Of a stretch of DNA of 64,000 bases, positions 33,424 to 43,104 are shown in pieces. The DNA is from DATJOJ01 sp035507035 (GTDB lineage Bacteria; Acidobacteriota; Terriglobia; Terriglobales; Acidobacteriaceae). The DNA is taken from assembly GCA_035507035.1 (NCBI GenBank), contig DATJOJ010000040.1, positions 1 through 64,000 of the forward strand, in the 5' to 3' direction. Every line of letters starts with the position of its first letter. Position 1 is the first letter of the stretch. A model generated the notes under the pieces. That model searched no databases and was not told where the DNA came from. It was given only the letters and a program-made list of their open reading frames with translations. Both the position numbers and the translations under genes were made by a program.

Positions 33424-35049
33424 ATGGCGAATCTGCTGGCCACAAAGCCACTGCACTTGTTAATGGAAGAGGCTCGCGAAACTGGCGAGCACAGCCTGAA
33501 ACGCACTCTGGGCGTTTTTCAGCTGACGGCTCTGGGAGTGGGCGCCATCATTGGCGCCGGAATCTTCGTGATGGTTGGCCTGGGAGCGCACTACGCCGGC
33601 CCGGGACTCACGCTGTCATTCGTTCTGTCCGGGTTGGGATGCGCGTTTGCGGGCCTGTGTTACGCCGAGTTCGCCGCCATGATCCCACTGGCGGGAAGCG
33701 CCTACACCTATGCCTACGCGACTCTCGGCGAATTGCTGGCATGGATCATTGGCTGGGACTTGACGCTGGAATACGCGATGGGCGCCAGCACCGTGTCCTC
33801 AGGGTGGTCAAATCACTTCATCGAACTGCTGAATGTTTTTCACCTCAAGATGCCGCTGTGGCTGTCCTACGATTACTGGACAGCGTTGAAAACGGCGGAG
33901 AACATTGTCGCCCGGCAGATGGCGCAAGCGTCCGATCCTAACTTAGCGGTGGGCACGCAGTCGTTTCTCGATAAAGTTTCGGCCATCATGAACGCGCAGT
34001 CTCCCGAGTTGTTGCAGCGGGCGCATGACCTGTTGGCCGCTCCGCATTTGTTTGGCATGGAAGTGGGCTTTAACCTGCCTGCCTTCATCATCGCGATCAT
34101 CATCACGGCGGTCCTGGTGATCGGAATCAAAGAGAGCGCTGAATTCAATACCGGGATCGTGGTGGTGAAGGTCTCGGTGGTGGTCTTCGTAATTGCCCTG
34201 GGAGCGCACTATATCAACCGAAGCAATTGGGGTATGGACTGGAGTTCGTTCGCCCCTCACGGGTTCGCGGGGGTCGGGGCGGGAGCGGCGTACATATTCT
34301 TCGCTTACATCGGCTTCGATGCGGTTTCGACTACGGCCCAGGAAGCCAAGAATCCGCAGCGGGATTTGCCAATCGGCATGATCGCGTCTCTGGCAATTTG
34401 TACCGTCTTGTATATTGCTGTGGCCGCGGTCCTGACTGGGATGGTGCATTGGCAACAGATCAACATCGAAGCCCCGGTGGCGCGCGCGTTTCTGGACCGG
34501 GGTCTGACCACGGCGTCTGACATCATCACGCTGGGCGCCTTGGCTGGACTGACCAGCGTGATGCTGGTGATGCTTCTGGGCCAGACGCGTGTGTTGTATG
34601 CCATGGCCAACGATGGCCTGCTGCCACGGAAGTTCTTCGCTGATGTGCATCCGAAGTTCCGAACGCCCTGGAAAAATACGATTCTTGTCGGTTTGTTGGC
34701 GGCGGTTGTGGGCAGCGTCACCCCTATCGACCAGCTTGGGAAAATGGTGAATATTGGGACCTTGCTGGCATTTGTCATCGTATCGATCGCCGTGATGGTG
34801 CTGCGGCACACAAATCCCGGCCAAGCGCGCCCGTTCCGCACTCCGTGGGTGCCCTTGGTCCCCATTCTTGGCGTAATCACCAACGGCTATATGATGTATA
34901 AACTCGGGTGGGTCAACTGGGCGAGGCTCATTATTTGGCTGGTCATCGGCCTGGTGGTGTATTTCTCGTACAGCCGGAAGCACAGCAAGGTGCAGGCGTT
35001 GAGGAATTCCGCGACCGAGCCCGCAAAAGCCCCATCCATGGCGGATTAA
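33424..35049 (+). CDS. APC-superfamily cationic-amino-acid-transporter-type permease
   Basis: 541-residue permease, about 12-14 helices, with CAT-subfamily motifs: RTLGVFQLTALGVGAIIGAG then FVMVGLGAHYAGPG, CYAEFAAMIPLAGSAYTYAY, IIGWDLTLEYAMGASTVSSGW, YIFFAYIGFDAVSTTAQEAK and LLGQTRVLYAMANDGLLP. An unusually long loop (about residues 140-215) follows helix 4, a known variation of this branch. It starts seven bases after the first permease, following AAGGAG. Substrate not assignable from sequence; basic or branched amino acids are typical for the subfamily. Confidence 0.9.
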   Translation: MANLLATKPLHLLMEEARETGEHSLKRTLGVFQLTALGVGAIIGAGIFVMVGLGAHYAGPGLTLSFVLSGLGCAFAGLCYAEFAAMIPLAGSAYTYAYATLGELLAWIIGWDLTLEYAMGASTVSSGWSNHFIELLNVFHLKMPLWLSYDYWTALKTAENIVARQMAQASDPNLAVGTQSFLDKVSAIMNAQSPELLQRAHDLLAAPHLFGMEVGFNLPAFIIAIIITAVLVIGIKESAEFNTGIVVVKVSVVVFVIALGAHYINRSNWGMDWSSFAPHGFAGVGAGAAYIFFAYIGFDAVSTTAQEAKNPQRDLPIGMIASLAICTVLYIAVAAVLTGMVHWQQINIEAPVARAFLDRGLTTASDIITLGALAGLTSVMLVMLLGQTRVLYAMANDGLLPRKFFADVHPKFRTPWKNTILVGLLAAVVGSVTPIDQLGKMVNIGTLLAFVIVSIAVMVLRHTNPGQARPFRTPWVPLVPILGVITNGYMMYKLGWVNWARLIIWLVIGLVVYFSYSRKHSKVQALRNSATEPAKAPSMAD

Positions 35050-35176
35050 CCGTGGGACCGCCAATTCCCGGTCTTGAGCCAACCCGCTTTTAAGAAGTAC
35101 CATCCAACGCCCTTCAAGCAAGCATGCAAACTGGCCTTGCGGAGGGCCTTCCAGGCTCCCCTTGCTTTGGGAGCAA

Positions 35177-36109
35177 ATGCTCAAAAGCACCGATGCAGTC
35201 GGCTGCGTTGCAGCTGGAGCAACTCTCAGTCAGCAATATGCCGCGGAAATCCTGCCGTCATTCTTCATCATCGGACCACCGCGGACCGGAACGACATGGC
35301 TGCACAAAGTGTTGCGGGAACATGTTGTCTTGCCGAATTCCATCAAAGAAACTCGCTTCTTTGACCGGAATTTCCACCAAGGCATACCTTGGTATCGCGC
35401 TCACTATGAGAAATTCACTCCTGGGCGTCTCGCGGGTGAAGTAGCACCCACCTACTTTGCCTCATTTCTGGCCCGCGAAAGAATCGCGCACACGGTTCCT
35501 TGGGCAAAAGTCATCTGCATCTTTCGCAATCCCGTGGAACGGGTTTTGTCTCTCTATCGCCTCAAACGCGCATATGGACGGATCCCCTGGAGCTTCGAGC
35601 AAGCCATCGTGCGAGATCCCGAGTTGCTCGAGTCGAGCGAGTACGCCTCGAATCTTCGCGCTTGGCGAAATGCCTTTGGCGCGAGTCATGTCATGGCCTG
35701 CGTTTACGATGACCTTCAGAAGAATCCCCAATCCTACATACACGCTTTGGCGGACTTCATTGAAATCCCACGCTTTACCCTCACTCCTGCTGATGCCGCC
35801 TACGTGGAAAGCTCCGACGCCCTTACTCACCCGCGTAGCTACTACCGTACCCGAGGCGCCACGCTAATGGCCGACTGGTTGAAAAAACGACGCCTGGGAA
35901 AGCTGGTTTCCATTATCAAGAACTCGCGTGTGCGACGATATCTCCTAGCTGGTGGGCCACCGTTTGGCGACTTGCCGCTCGAGTTCTTGCAAGACCTCTG
36001 CGAAGTTTTTCGCCACGAAGTCGAACAACTTGAAAGTTTGCTCAATCGCGATCTTTCTGCCTGGAAATCTCTTGCGGAGACATCGAGGGCGGATTCGGCA
36101 AGCGCTTAA
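35177..36109 (+). CDS. Sulfotransferase (PAPS-dependent)
   Basis: About 310 residues. The 5'-phosphosulfate-binding loop is FFIIGPPRTGTTWLHKVL and the 3'-phosphate-binding motif is ICIFRNPVERVLSLYRLKRA, both defining PAPS-dependent sulfotransferases. ETRFFDRNF and VAPTYF are further conserved spots. The start at 35177 is an ATG just after GGGAG; a TTG 15 bases upstream is the alternative. The acceptor (sugar, lipid or other) is not evident. The neighbouring genes are permeases and a K+ channel, so context gives no hint. Confidence 0.88.
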   Translation: MLKSTDAVGCVAAGATLSQQYAAEILPSFFIIGPPRTGTTWLHKVLREHVVLPNSIKETRFFDRNFHQGIPWYRAHYEKFTPGRLAGEVAPTYFASFLARERIAHTVPWAKVICIFRNPVERVLSLYRLKRAYGRIPWSFEQAIVRDPELLESSEYASNLRAWRNAFGASHVMACVYDDLQKNPQSYIHALADFIEIPRFTLTPADAAYVESSDALTHPRSYYRTRGATLMADWLKKRRLGKLVSIIKNSRVRRYLLAGGPPFGDLPLEFLQDLCEVFRHEVEQLESLLNRDLSAWKSLAETSRADSASA

Positions 36110-36171
36110 ACTTCCGCCTCTCTCCTGCTCACGTTTTGTTCTATATTCGTCCTTCACCTGGCAAAACGAAC

Positions 36172-37170
36172 ATGAAAGCCGTGCGCAACCTCCGCCTCAT
36201 CGGAATCGCCCTGACCATTCTTACTTTGATCGGCATGGCCGGTTTTCATTTCATCGAAGGCTGGTCGTGGTTTGATGGCTTTTACATGGTAGTCACGACT
36301 CTGACTACCATCGGCTACCAGGAGTTGCACCCGCTTTCGCATGAGGGCCGCGTGTTCAATGTGGGCCTCATCATCGTGGGAGTGTCATTAGTATTTCTCG
36401 GCATCGGGTCCCTGACGCAGGCTTTGCTAGAATTCGAGCTGCGAAGCTTCTTCGGCAGGCGAAAAATGGAGCGGCGGATTGACCGGCTCAGCGATCACTA
36501 CATCATCTGCGGCGCTGGACGCGTCGGCCGCAGCGCCGCGCGGGAGTTGGCCAGACGGCCGGCTGCATTCGTCATCGTCGAGCAGAATGAAGCCAAAGCT
36601 GCGAGATATTCCAGCGAGTGGCTGATTGCAGTTGGCGACGCTACGCAGGAGCATACCTTGCGTGAGGTCCACATCGAACGCGCTCGCGGGCTGGTGGCTG
36701 CCACCACCACAGATGCTACCAATCTCTATATCGTGCTTACCGCCCGAGGATTGAACCCGCAATTGAAAATCATTGCCCGCGCCAGTGAAGACGATGCAGA
36801 GAAGCATTTGCTCACGGCTGGAGCGGATTCGGTAGTTTCTCCCTATCATTTTGCCGGCCAGCGCATCGCGCAATCTTTTCTCCGGCCTCACGTGGTAAGT
36901 TTTCTTGACACTGCCACCACCCATCTTGGGATGGATCTCGAAATCGGAGAGATAGCTGTCCCCCAAGGCTCGGCCTTTTCCGGCAAAACGATTGAGACTT
37001 CACGCATTCGGCAAGAGCGCGGCATCATCATCCTCGCCATCAAGCGCGGGCAAGGTATGCACTTTAATCCCGCTCCGGAGGACCGCATCGAAACCGGCGA
37101 TTGCCTGATCGCCATGGGCGAGCCTTCCCAACTCCGTCAACTCGAGCAGATGGCAGCGGTGCAGTCATGA
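36172..37170 (+). CDS. Potassium channel with RCK (TrkA-N/TrkA-C) domain
   Basis: 332-residue two-helix K+ channel with C-terminal regulatory domain. Helix 1 is about residues 7-25, the pore loop follows, and helix 2 is about residues 62-85. The selectivity filter reads TTIGYQE (residues 45-51); most channels have TxGYGD. The RCK domain begins with YIICGAGRVGRSAARELARR and includes TAGADSVVSPY and a TrkA-C part ending in GDCLIAMG. It likely gates in response to nucleotide or ion. The stop overlaps the next gene by four bases (ATGA at 37167-37170). Confidence 0.9.
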   Translation: MKAVRNLRLIGIALTILTLIGMAGFHFIEGWSWFDGFYMVVTTLTTIGYQELHPLSHEGRVFNVGLIIVGVSLVFLGIGSLTQALLEFELRSFFGRRKMERRIDRLSDHYIICGAGRVGRSAARELARRPAAFVIVEQNEAKAARYSSEWLIAVGDATQEHTLREVHIERARGLVAATTTDATNLYIVLTARGLNPQLKIIARASEDDAEKHLLTAGADSVVSPYHFAGQRIAQSFLRPHVVSFLDTATTHLGMDLEIGEIAVPQGSAFSGKTIETSRIRQERGIIILAIKRGQGMHFNPAPEDRIETGDCLIAMGEPSQLRQLEQMAAVQS

Positions 37171-38735
37171 GAGTTGTCACTGCGGCCGAGATGCGGGAGA
37201 TCGACAAGATCACCAGCGAACGCTTCGGTGTCCCCGCGCTGACGTTAATGGAGAATGCCGGCAGCGCAGTCGCCGATTTTGTCTTGTCGCGATTTCCGTC
37301 GGCCAAGCAGGTCGGCGTCATTTGCGGCAAAGGCAACAACGGTGGCGACGGTTTTGTCGCAGCGAGAAAACTTTGGGAGGCGGGCAGGGAAGTTCGTCTC
37401 CTGCTGCTGGCTGAACCCTCCGAATTACGCGGCGATGCAGCGGAGATGTTCCGAAAATTGTCGAATGCTCCCGTCATTGCCCGCTCAGATGCTGAATTGA
37501 AAACGGACCAGGCACGCTCCGTGTTCGAATCTGATCTTCTGCTGGATGCGATCCTGGGCACTGGCTTTAAACCGCCTGTAAGCGGTCTTTATGCTCGCGC
37601 AATCGAGATGTTGAATGCCTCGGCCTCCCCTGTGATCGCCGTGGATATTCCCTCGGGCGCGGATGCCGATGTTGTCGGTGAGCAAACCGGAGCCGTCGCG
37701 CGGGCCGACGGCATCGTTACCTTTACTGCGCCCCGGCCCGCCCATGTATTCGGAGGACTCACGAGCGGACCGACGCGGGTTGCTCCCATTGGATCACCGG
37801 ACGAAGCGATTTTCTCTGCGCGGAAACTGAATCTGATTACCGATCATGAGATCGCAAAGCTATTTCATCCACGCCCGGCGGCCTCGAATAAGGGGAATTT
37901 CGGCCATGTTTTGGTCATTGGTGGATCTCTCGGCAAGGCCGGCGCGGCGGCAATGGCCGGAATCTCCGTTTTGCGAGTCGGTGCCGGGTTATCAACCGTT
38001 GCAACGGCCAAGTCAGTTCTGCCAACCGTCGCCGGATTTCATCCCGAAGTGATGACCGAACCGCTCGAAGAAACCGATGCCGGAACGATTTCGAAGCGTG
38101 CCTTGGACAAGGTCGATGAACTAAGCAGGGACAAAACCGTGCTGGCGGTCGGGCCAGGAATCTCACGGAATGCGGAAACTGCAGAGCTGGTACGAACAAT
38201 AATTCGCCAGCGCAAAGTCTTGGCCGTGCTAGATGCCGATGGTCTCAATGCGTTCGAGGGAGTCGCTGGCGAACTCGCTGGAACCGGCAAATCGCTGGTC
38301 ATAACGCCGCATCCGGGGGAAATGGCCCGGCTGACCGGCATGACGATTCCAGCCGTGCAACGGGACCGCATCAATGTCGCCAGAGATTTCGCCCGTCAGC
38401 ACAACCTGGTTGTCGTGCTAAAAGGCCATCGAACGTTGGTTGCGGAACCGGGCGGAGAAATTTGGGTGAACACAACCGGAAATCCGGGCATGTCCACCGG
38501 CGGCACGGGCGATATTTTAACTGGCATGGTGGCGGGTCTGCTGGCGCAGAATCCCGAACACGTGGTCGAAGCGGTTACCGCTGCAGTCCATCTTCACGGA
38601 GTTGCAGGAGATGTCGCCCGGGATAAGTTGGGAGAACACACACTGATCGCCACGGACCTGGTTCGAGCCCTGCCTGAAGCAATTCGCAGGGTGCGATCAG
38701 CTGCGGAAAAATCCTACGTCGAGATCGACAATTGA
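37167..38735 (+). CDS. nnr: Bifunctional NAD(P)H-hydrate epimerase / ADP-dependent dehydratase
   Basis: Repairs damaged NAD(P)HX. The N-terminal YjeF epimerase part (about residues 1-215) includes TLMENAGSAVADFVL, VICGKGNNGGDGFVAAR and VIAVDIPSGADADVVGEQ. The C-terminal dehydratase part (residues about 235-515) includes KGNFGHVLVIGGSLGKAGAA, LVITPHPGEMARLTG and the nucleotide loop GNPGMSTGGTGDILTGM. The start ATG at 37167 overlaps the channel gene's stop. At 522 residues, both domains are complete. Confidence 0.95.
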   Translation: MRVVTAAEMREIDKITSERFGVPALTLMENAGSAVADFVLSRFPSAKQVGVICGKGNNGGDGFVAARKLWEAGREVRLLLLAEPSELRGDAAEMFRKLSNAPVIARSDAELKTDQARSVFESDLLLDAILGTGFKPPVSGLYARAIEMLNASASPVIAVDIPSGADADVVGEQTGAVARADGIVTFTAPRPAHVFGGLTSGPTRVAPIGSPDEAIFSARKLNLITDHEIAKLFHPRPAASNKGNFGHVLVIGGSLGKAGAAAMAGISVLRVGAGLSTVATAKSVLPTVAGFHPEVMTEPLEETDAGTISKRALDKVDELSRDKTVLAVGPGISRNAETAELVRTIIRQRKVLAVLDADGLNAFEGVAGELAGTGKSLVITPHPGEMARLTGMTIPAVQRDRINVARDFARQHNLVVVLKGHRTLVAEPGGEIWVNTTGNPGMSTGGTGDILTGMVAGLLAQNPEHVVEAVTAAVHLHGVAGDVARDKLGEHTLIATDLVRALPEAIRRVRSAAEKSYVEIDN

Positions 38736-38891
38736 CGCCACCTATAGGACAGTAACTAGCTGGCTAACACCCTCTAAACGCTATTGTCTGGGCAGTTTGG
38801 CGTCCCCGGCAGCTTCGGCGAATTCTCGGCTTCTCGTGTTCTTCCGTAACCTTCTGGGCGGTCAAAATCCATGACATAGTTGGTGTCGGCT

Positions 38892-39275
38892 ATGACTCAC
38901 TATCCTCAACCCAACGCCACCAAACGCGCAACCCGAATCCAGATTGGTAAAGAAGGCATGGCTCTCTTAAAGTCAGGGGACGGGGAGAGCATGAAAGCGA
39001 AGCTGCAAACCGTTTCCGTAACGGGCGGTTTGTTGCGCCTGGCTCAGGCGCTCGAGGAAGGTGATTTTGTTGAGGTCGCCTTTCAAACGCTCAACGGTCC
39101 AGTACATGGCATGGCCGAGATGCTACGACCGAAGAGCAAATCGCGGGAAGGTATTCTGCAGCCATTTAAGTTTATTGCGTTGGAGGACGACGATCACAAG
39201 ACCTTGCGCTTCGCGGTCGACTCGACCACCACGAGGGAATTTCTGCTGCGATCCAATCGGTTCCATACTCCGTAA
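38892..39275 (+). CDS. PilZ-domain protein (first of two)
   Basis: 127-residue small cytoplasmic protein. It begins with KRATRIQIGKEGMALL, corresponding to the RxxxR entry loop, and then TVSVTGGLLRLAQALEEGD, resembling the second c-di-GMP motif (D/N-x-S-x-x-G) with the acidic residue changed to Thr. c-di-GMP binding is therefore possible but weakened. The start is ATG 38892 (GTG and TTG alternatives lie just upstream). It is followed 26 bases later by tsaE, with no functional link. Confidence 0.72.
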   Translation: MTHYPQPNATKRATRIQIGKEGMALLKSGDGESMKAKLQTVSVTGGLLRLAQALEEGDFVEVAFQTLNGPVHGMAEMLRPKSKSREGILQPFKFIALEDDDHKTLRFAVDSTTTREFLLRSNRFHTP

Positions 39276-39301
39276 TACCGTTTCCCCTATACTGTCTCCC
39301 G

Positions 39302-39742
39302 ATGGAGATGCAGGAATTCATTACCCACTCTCCGGAAGAGACGGTCGCACTGGGGCGTACATTGCCGGCCATTCTCACTCCGCCGAAATTGGTGCTCCTC
39401 CGCGGTGACCTCGGCGCTGGCAAGACGACACTCGTAAAGGGCATTGCCGAGGGTTTTCGTGCCGCCTCGCAAGAAGACGTTACCAGCCCCACCTTTACTC
39501 TCATTCACGAATATCGCGGGCCCGGGATCAATCTTTATCACATCGATTTGTATCGCGTGGATACGCCACGGCAACTGGAAACCCTCGGTCTGGACGATCT
39601 GATCGGGGAAAACAGCGTGCTCCTGATCGAATGGGGCGAGAAGTTTCCACGGTTCGTACGCGAGCGTGACGTGGAGATTGCGTTGGAAAGAGTGGAGGAA
39701 AACGAACGCAGAGTGAAAATATTAACTGAGACCGGCAACTGA
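39302..39742 (+). CDS. tsaE: tRNA threonylcarbamoyladenosine biosynthesis ATPase TsaE
   Basis: 146-residue P-loop ATPase that assists TsaB/TsaD in forming the t6A modification of tRNA. Recognisable features are the Walker A motif GDLGAGKTTLVKGIAEG, VTSPTFTLIHEYRG and the Walker B/base region LYHIDLYRVD, then DDLIGENSVLLIEWGEKFPRF. The length is normal. It converges with fabI, with 51 bases between stops and no clear terminator. Confidence 0.95.
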   Translation: MEMQEFITHSPEETVALGRTLPAILTPPKLVLLRGDLGAGKTTLVKGIAEGFRAASQEDVTSPTFTLIHEYRGPGINLYHIDLYRVDTPRQLETLGLDDLIGENSVLLIEWGEKFPRFVRERDVEIALERVEENERRVKILTETGN

Positions 39743-39793
39743 TGTCCGGGTTTTGATCGAACGCTCCGCGCTGCGGGGGGGCTATACAGCTTT

Positions 39794-40564
39794 TCAAAAC
39801 CCCATAATGTTGTACCCGCAATCCACGTAAATCGTCTCGCCGGTAATGCCGGAACTCGCATCCGACGCCAGAAACACGCCCGTTGCGCCGACCTCCGCCA
39901 CATCCACGTTGCGGCCCAACGGCGCACGCTCTGCGTGAGACTTCTGCATATCGCTAAAGCCGCCAATGCCGCGCGCGGCCAAGGTCTTGATGGGCCCAGC
40001 CGAAATTGCATTGACGCGAATTTTCTTCTTGCCCAAATCGTAAGCCAGGTAACGCACCGTGCATTCCAGCGCGGCTTTGGCCACGCCCATCACGTTGTAA
40101 TGCGGAACGACTTTTTCTGCTCCGTAATAGGTCATCGTCATGATGCTGCCGCCATCTTCCATTAGAGGCGCGGCGGCGCGCGCAAGCGCGATAAGCGAGT
40201 AAACGCTGACATCATGAGCGACGCGAAAGCCCTCTCGGCTGGTGGAAATAAATTCGTTTTTCAATTCGTCTGCGGGAGCAAACGCCACGCTGTGAACCAG
40301 CACGTGCAGCTTGCCGTAGCGTTCTCTTAGTTGTGCGAATAGGCGGTCAATCTCGGCGTCGCTCGAAACATCACACATGAAGGCTTCAGCGCCGGGCAAG
40401 GAAAGAATGAGGTCTTTCGCTTCCTGTTCCAGTCGCTGGTTCTGATAAGTGATGGCCAACTTCGCTCCGGCTGCATGCAACCCTTGCGCGATTGACCAGG
40501 CGATCGAACGCTTGTTAGCGACTCCAAAAACAGCCGCCGTGCGCCCTTCCAGATTGAATGACAT
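39794..40564 (-). CDS. fabI: Enoyl-[acyl-carrier-protein] reductase (NADH)
   Basis: 256-residue SDR enzyme for the last step of fatty-acid elongation. The cofactor motif is FGVANKRSIAWSIAQGL, the active-site segment SVAFAPADELKNEFI follows, and the Tyr-x6-Lys pair appears as YNVMGVAKAALE. The C-terminal GETIYVDCGYNIMGF is typical of FabI. The ATG at 40564 follows GAGAGAGC; the longer frame to 40615 is not needed. It shares no operon with accB/accC. Confidence 0.96.
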   Translation of the reverse strand: MSFNLEGRTAAVFGVANKRSIAWSIAQGLHAAGAKLAITYQNQRLEQEAKDLILSLPGAEAFMCDVSSDAEIDRLFAQLRERYGKLHVLVHSVAFAPADELKNEFISTSREGFRVAHDVSVYSLIALARAAAPLMEDGGSIMTMTYYGAEKVVPHYNVMGVAKAALECTVRYLAYDLGKKKIRVNAISAGPIKTLAARGIGGFSDMQKSHAERAPLGRNVDVAEVGATGVFLASDASSGITGETIYVDCGYNIMGF

Positions 40565-40677
40565 GAAAGCTCTCTCACGCGTAATTTGAAATGGAAAGAA
40601 TAACAGGAAAGTCAAAACTAAGAAGTCAAAAGGCAGAAGTTGAAGCGAACTGTTTTTAACCTTTGCATTCTAACGTC

Positions 40678-40695
40678 TAACTTTTGCCTTTGCTC
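40678..40695 (-). terminator. Possible hairpin arm after the MFS gene
   Basis: Directly after the MFS transporter stop, AAAGGCAAAAGTTAG on the minus strand can pair imperfectly with AACTTCTGCCTTTT at 40629-40642, with about 36 bases between the arms. It may act as a weak terminator or repeat between the MFS and fabI genes; there is no clean T-tract. Confidence 0.25.
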
Positions 40696-41949
40696 TCAGT
40701 CCGCTGTCGTCGCCTCGCTGACCGGCACGCTTTCTCCTAAAGGCCAAATCGCGCTGACGAACGCCACTGCATAAACCATGCCAATAATCGAAAATCCTGC
40801 GACCAGGCTCACTTGCGCCACCGCTCCGACTAGCAGCGCGAGCGCAATTTGTAACGCCGTTCCCGCGAAGTAGAACGTATTTTGCACGCGTCCCATGAAA
40901 TGTTGAGGAACTTGTTCCATAAGGCTGGTATTGATGGCGACCCCGCTCAGGCCGCGGGCCGAGCCCATCACCCCGTAGACTAAAACCGCGATCGCCAGGG
41001 TGGGCGATAGCGGCGTGACAATCATGCAGATCGCCAGCGTCCCCATGGAAATAGCAATGGAACGTCGCGCGCCAAAAGTGGCGATGAAATAGGGCGCATA
41101 AAGCGCGCTCAAGAACGCCCCCGTTCCCCAACCTCCGTTGAACCAGCCGTAACCGACGGCTCCGGCGTGAAAAATTTGATCGCTCAAGGGCGCAGTCACG
41201 ACCACGGCCGTCATCATGGCGCTTAGAAAGAGCGACCAACTGATGCCCAGTGCAATCAGACTGCGGCGTCCGCGCAAAAACTGAATGCCCTCTTTCAGTT
41301 CACGGCCAAAACGCTCGAGAGCGGTTTCAGCGGCGACAAGATCATGATGAAGCTCCGCAGGACGAGGAACGACGTGGCGCCCTTTGCGAACTGCGAAGTA
41401 ACACAGAAACGACACCACATAAGTTGAGCAATCGATCAGCAACACACCGCCGAGCCCGATATGGTTATAGACGAAGCCGACAATCGCTCCCGCAATCAAC
41501 CAGCCGCCTTGCACTCCAGCGAGCAAGAATGTGTTGGCATGTACGAATTCCTCATCGGGAGTAAGTTCCTGGATGAGCGCCGTGATCGTCGGCCAGAACA
41601 TCCAAAAACCCGCCGCTACCAGCATGTTCATGGCGTAGAGTTCCCAGACTTTTACGCGGTGCGCGAAGGCCAACAGGGAGACTACGAGGATGATGATTCC
41701 GCGGATCGCGTCGAGCATCATGACCAGCCGGCGACGGTCCTCGCGATCAATAATGACCCCAGTAAACGGCAGAAGCAGCAACGCCGGGATCGTTTGAACC
41801 ACTGCAAATGTTCCCAATGCAACTTCGGAGTGAGTGGCCTGCAGAATGTACCAAGCCACGGCTGCGGCGTTCATCCCGCTGCCTAGCATGGAAATAACGT
41901 TGGCGCCGAAGATGAAGCGTAGCGAGCGCTTCTGCAGAATGGACCGCAT
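40696..41949 (-). CDS. Major facilitator superfamily transporter (EntS/MFS_3-like)
   Basis: 417-residue transporter with 12 predicted helices. The first loop contains GVIIDREDRRRLVMMLDAIRG, matching the MFS_3 consensus between helices 2 and 3, and helix 1 has ALRFIFGANVISMLGSGMNA-like features. FVHANTFLLAGVQGGWLIA in the middle is typical of the EntS branch. It is probably an efflux pump; the substrate is unknown. The gene is transcribed toward fabI and stands alone. Confidence 0.88.
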   Translation of the reverse strand: MRSILQKRSLRFIFGANVISMLGSGMNAAAVAWYILQATHSEVALGTFAVVQTIPALLLLPFTGVIIDREDRRRLVMMLDAIRGIIILVVSLLAFAHRVKVWELYAMNMLVAAGFWMFWPTITALIQELTPDEEFVHANTFLLAGVQGGWLIAGAIVGFVYNHIGLGGVLLIDCSTYVVSFLCYFAVRKGRHVVPRPAELHHDLVAAETALERFGRELKEGIQFLRGRRSLIALGISWSLFLSAMMTAVVVTAPLSDQIFHAGAVGYGWFNGGWGTGAFLSALYAPYFIATFGARRSIAISMGTLAICMIVTPLSPTLAIAVLVYGVMGSARGLSGVAINTSLMEQVPQHFMGRVQNTFYFAGTALQIALALLVGAVAQVSLVAGFSIIGMVYAVAFVSAIWPLGESVPVSEATTAD

Positions 41950-42129
41950 AATCTAGTTTAAACGATGAGGAGAGCTCCGAAACCAAGTCCTATAAGGTCG
42001 ACGGCCAGAACCGGTCGCGGCAAACTCTGCATCGAGAGCCCCAGCGACAACGGCGAGAGACAGGTCGTAGCGGCGCAGGTAGTTTTGCCTTACACTCCGG
42101 AGTGAGGAGTCTCCACGAGAAACTCGCTT

Positions 42130-42996
42130 ATGCGTGTGACTATCTTTGGCGCGACTGGCCTGCTGGGCAAGGCTCTTGTCCAGGCATGGCAGCAAGATGA
42201 TGTCGTGTTCCTTGGTTCAAGGAATGCCGACATCCAGGATCGGGAGCAGGTCTTTTCTACGGTGCGCCAGACACGGCCGGAATGGATCGTCCTTGCGGCT
42301 GCATATACCGACGTGGATGGCTGTGAGAGCAATCGCGAAAAAGCCATGTCGGTGAATTGCCAGGGAGCCGTGAATGTTGCGCACGCCGCGAAATCTTGTG
42401 GTGCCAGGCTGCTTTTTCTCAGCACCGATTATGTCTTCGACGGGCAGAGTGCATCTCCTTACGAAACCGATCATCCGCGTGCTCCTCAGAGTGTTTATGG
42501 CAAATCGAAGTCCGATGCCGAAGAAAAAGTCCTGGCGATTCTTCCCGACTGCTGCATTGTTCGCACTGCTTGGGTTTTTGGCATCGGAGGGAAGTGCTTT
42601 CCAGATACAATCCTGAAATTGGCAGAAACTCGCCAGGCCCTTGAGATAGTCGATGACCAGAGGGGCTCTCCCACATACACGCCAGATCTCGCACGCGCAA
42701 TTATTCAACTTTGCCGTCGCAACGCCACCGGCATTGTGCATGTCACGAATGATGGCGAGTGCACATGGTTCGAGTTCGCGAGCGAGATTATTCGCCAGGC
42801 GGAATTGAGCACCGTAGTCCGCCCGACGACGAGCGACAAGTTCGTGCGACCAGCACCGCGGCCGAAATATTCGGTGCTTTCTCCGAAAAGCCGCGAGCGA
42901 TACGGCGTTGCGATGCCGCATTGGAGGGATGCTCTGAGAAGCTATTTGTCCGAGAGATCGACTGCCGTTGCCACGCCAGTGCAGCCTCGACCGTGA
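42130..42996 (+). CDS. rfbD: dTDP-4-dehydrorhamnose reductase
   Basis: Reduces dTDP-4-keto-rhamnose to dTDP-L-rhamnose, the last step of the pathway that includes the truncated rfbB at 1-769. The 288 residues show the SDR cofactor motif TIFGATGLLGKALVQAW, AAYTDVDGCESNREKAMSVN, the catalytic triad region LSTDYVFDGQS...YETD and VYGKSKSDAEEKVL (YxxxK), and GSPTYTPDLARAI. It stands apart from the usual rfb cluster, with MFS and VWFA neighbours. Confidence 0.93.
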   Translation: MRVTIFGATGLLGKALVQAWQQDDVVFLGSRNADIQDREQVFSTVRQTRPEWIVLAAAYTDVDGCESNREKAMSVNCQGAVNVAHAAKSCGARLLFLSTDYVFDGQSASPYETDHPRAPQSVYGKSKSDAEEKVLAILPDCCIVRTAWVFGIGGKCFPDTILKLAETRQALEIVDDQRGSPTYTPDLARAIIQLCRRNATGIVHVTNDGECTWFEFASEIIRQAELSTVVRPTTSDKFVRPAPRPKYSVLSPKSRERYGVAMPHWRDALRSYLSERSTAVATPVQPRP

Positions 42997-43104
42997 CCGG
43001 ACACCCACTATATTTACAAAGTTTTACCTTCCTTTTCACAACCAATCGAGAAGCTGATCTATTCTCATAAACACAAGCAGAACATTCACGGTAGAGGTGT
43101 GTCG

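Noticed and set aside
33943..35190. 415-codon minus-strand open frame
   Set aside because: It lies almost wholly antisense to the second permease, whose frame has clear family motifs. The antisense translation is His/Arg/Gln-rich with no recognisable domain.
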